From contig NZ_CP031946.1 of assembly GCF_003443535.1 (NCBI RefSeq), positions 1,674,001 to 1,738,000 of the forward strand: a stretch of DNA of 64,000 bases, read 5' to 3'. Position 1 is the stretch's first letter; the number at the start of each line of letters is the position of its first letter. The translations under genes and the position numbers were made by a program. The notes below the pieces were generated by a model. That model had not been told where the DNA came from, made no database searches, and saw nothing but the letters and a program-made list of their open reading frames with translations. Shown piece by piece: positions 63,436 to 64,000 of this stretch. Source of the stretch: Ruegeria sp. AD91A (lineage in GTDB: Bacteria; Pseudomonadota; Alphaproteobacteria; Rhodobacterales; Rhodobacteraceae).

Positions 63436-63964
63436 GGTAATGGACCACCGTTACAATCCTGGTTCTGACACAGGATCTTACTGGGTCGCATGGAAAACCA
63501 GAAAACGCGATCCCACAAGAGCAAAGCGGTGGCCTTTTGGGAGGCTGGCAAGCGTCCACAGGCACTGAAAAGACCCCGCGGGAACTCATAAATTTCCCGA
63601 AGGCCTCGGATTATCAAACCTTTTCCGGCTTCGTTTTCACCGAGGTGAGGCAGTAAGGAAAGCCCTATCCACATTTCGTTGAAGCTTCGTGGACAAAGCC
63701 CGATGATCCGCTGCTTGCCCAGAAATTGGCGAGCGCGCTGATACACACGGGTCAGGTAACGCGTGATTTGGCTAATACCCGAAAAGGAAATAACAATTCC
63801 CAGTCCACCGGCACCTTGTGCGGGTCATGGGCGAGAGTAGGACTGAGGGGAAAACTGGAGGTCAATTGCCCGGTTCACCACCCACAAACTGGCCTCACAC
63901 CCCAACAACCCGAAAGTGCCTGCAAAACGTGCAAAGGCTTACTGTCTCTAGGGGTTCGCCCAAT
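63436..63964. other. intergenic region with no convincing gene
   Basis: About 530 bases left of the probable end of a leftward gene. Open frames on both strands lack a ribosome binding site and recognisable sequence. A 33-codon rightward ORF at 63490-63591 is basic but unsupported. No tRNA or strong terminator was recognised. Confidence 0.45.
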
Positions 63965-64000
63965 TCAATCAGGGGCTGGCGCGAGGTCGCGGATCAGATC
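63965..64000 (-). CDS. possible 3' end of a leftward gene entering from the right
   Basis: The last 11 codons before a TGA read DLIRDLAPAPD, a plausible protein C terminus in this composition. Only 36 bases are visible, so the reading frame cannot be confirmed. Confidence 0.3.
   Translation of the reverse strand, partial: DLIRDLAPAPD

Noticed and set aside
63490..63591. 33-codon basic ORF near the right end
   Set aside because: No ribosome binding site and no recognisable sequence; could be chance.
1..64000. CRISPR arrays, rRNA genes and intact insertion sequences
   Set aside because: No repeat-spacer pattern, rRNA-like sequence or transposase was seen anywhere in the window.

Overview
The window looks like a chromosomal piece of a marine alphaproteobacterium of the Rhodobacteraceae (Roseobacter group). 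This is inferred from gene content and order: parE, a complete-looking aerobic (CobG/CobF/CobN type) cobalamin cluster led by a cobalamin riboswitch, an opgC-opgG-opgH glucan operon, a fused MrpA-MrpB antiporter operon, a selD gene fused to an NADH-dehydrogenase-like domain beside selU, and a pcm-like gene upstream of tolC. Base composition is high-GC except in a few accessory stretches. I see no rRNA genes, CRISPR arrays or complete insertion sequences.

Layout. 1-0.74 kb: two leftward genes of unknown function. 1.5-4 kb: parE followed by a low-GC membrane gene. 4.3-12.3 kb: housekeeping and small accessory genes (UDP-glucuronate decarboxylase, a YkuD-like protein, an EamA transporter, an alpha/beta hydrolase lacking its nucleophile, a selenodomain-associated glycosyltransferase, ygfZ, an ABC membrane domain without ATPase, efp). 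12.4-18 kb: a small conserved gene, a YdjM-like membrane protein, cobQ, a PopZ-like protein, tolC and a pcm-like methyltransferase. 18.2 to about 26.2 kb: a gene-poor, lower-GC mosaic island at tRNA-Cys. It holds a full tyrosine integrase, a SLATT-domain membrane protein, a large membrane-anchored Sel1-repeat protein, a 5'-truncated ATPase/TOPRIM (OLD-like) gene fused end to end with the C-terminal half of a second integrase, several tiny ORFs, and a run of strong hairpins. 26.3-28.1 kb: an SLC13/RCK-domain permease.

28.4-42.5 kb is the B12 block: riboswitch, DUF1636 protein, cobW, cobN, cobG, cobH, cobI, cobJ, cobK (opposite strand), cobL (frameshifted in an 8-G run), cobE, cobM, cobB, cobA and cobF. 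With cobQ at 13.5 kb this covers uroporphyrinogen III to cobyrinic acid diamide, cobalt insertion (with CobS/CobT from elsewhere) and cobyric acid. Nearly all genes overlap by 1-14 bases, so they are probably translationally coupled.

42.6-64 kb: a DUF302 protein, a ThDP enzyme coupled to a class III CoA-transferase, a TTC38-like TPR protein, opgC-opgG-opgH (osmoregulated periplasmic glucans), a lipoprotein esterase with a rhodanese, mrpAB-C-D-E-F-G (Na+/H+ antiport), the selD fusion with convergent selU (selenouridine in tRNA), and an SRAP/YedK protein that shields abasic sites. The last 0.5 kb shows only the possible end of one leftward gene.

The best candidate for something undescribed is the tRNA-Cys island, especially the neighbouring SLATT and Sel1-repeat genes and the wrecked OLD-like ATPase. 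This reading is inference from domain resemblance; no searches were run.
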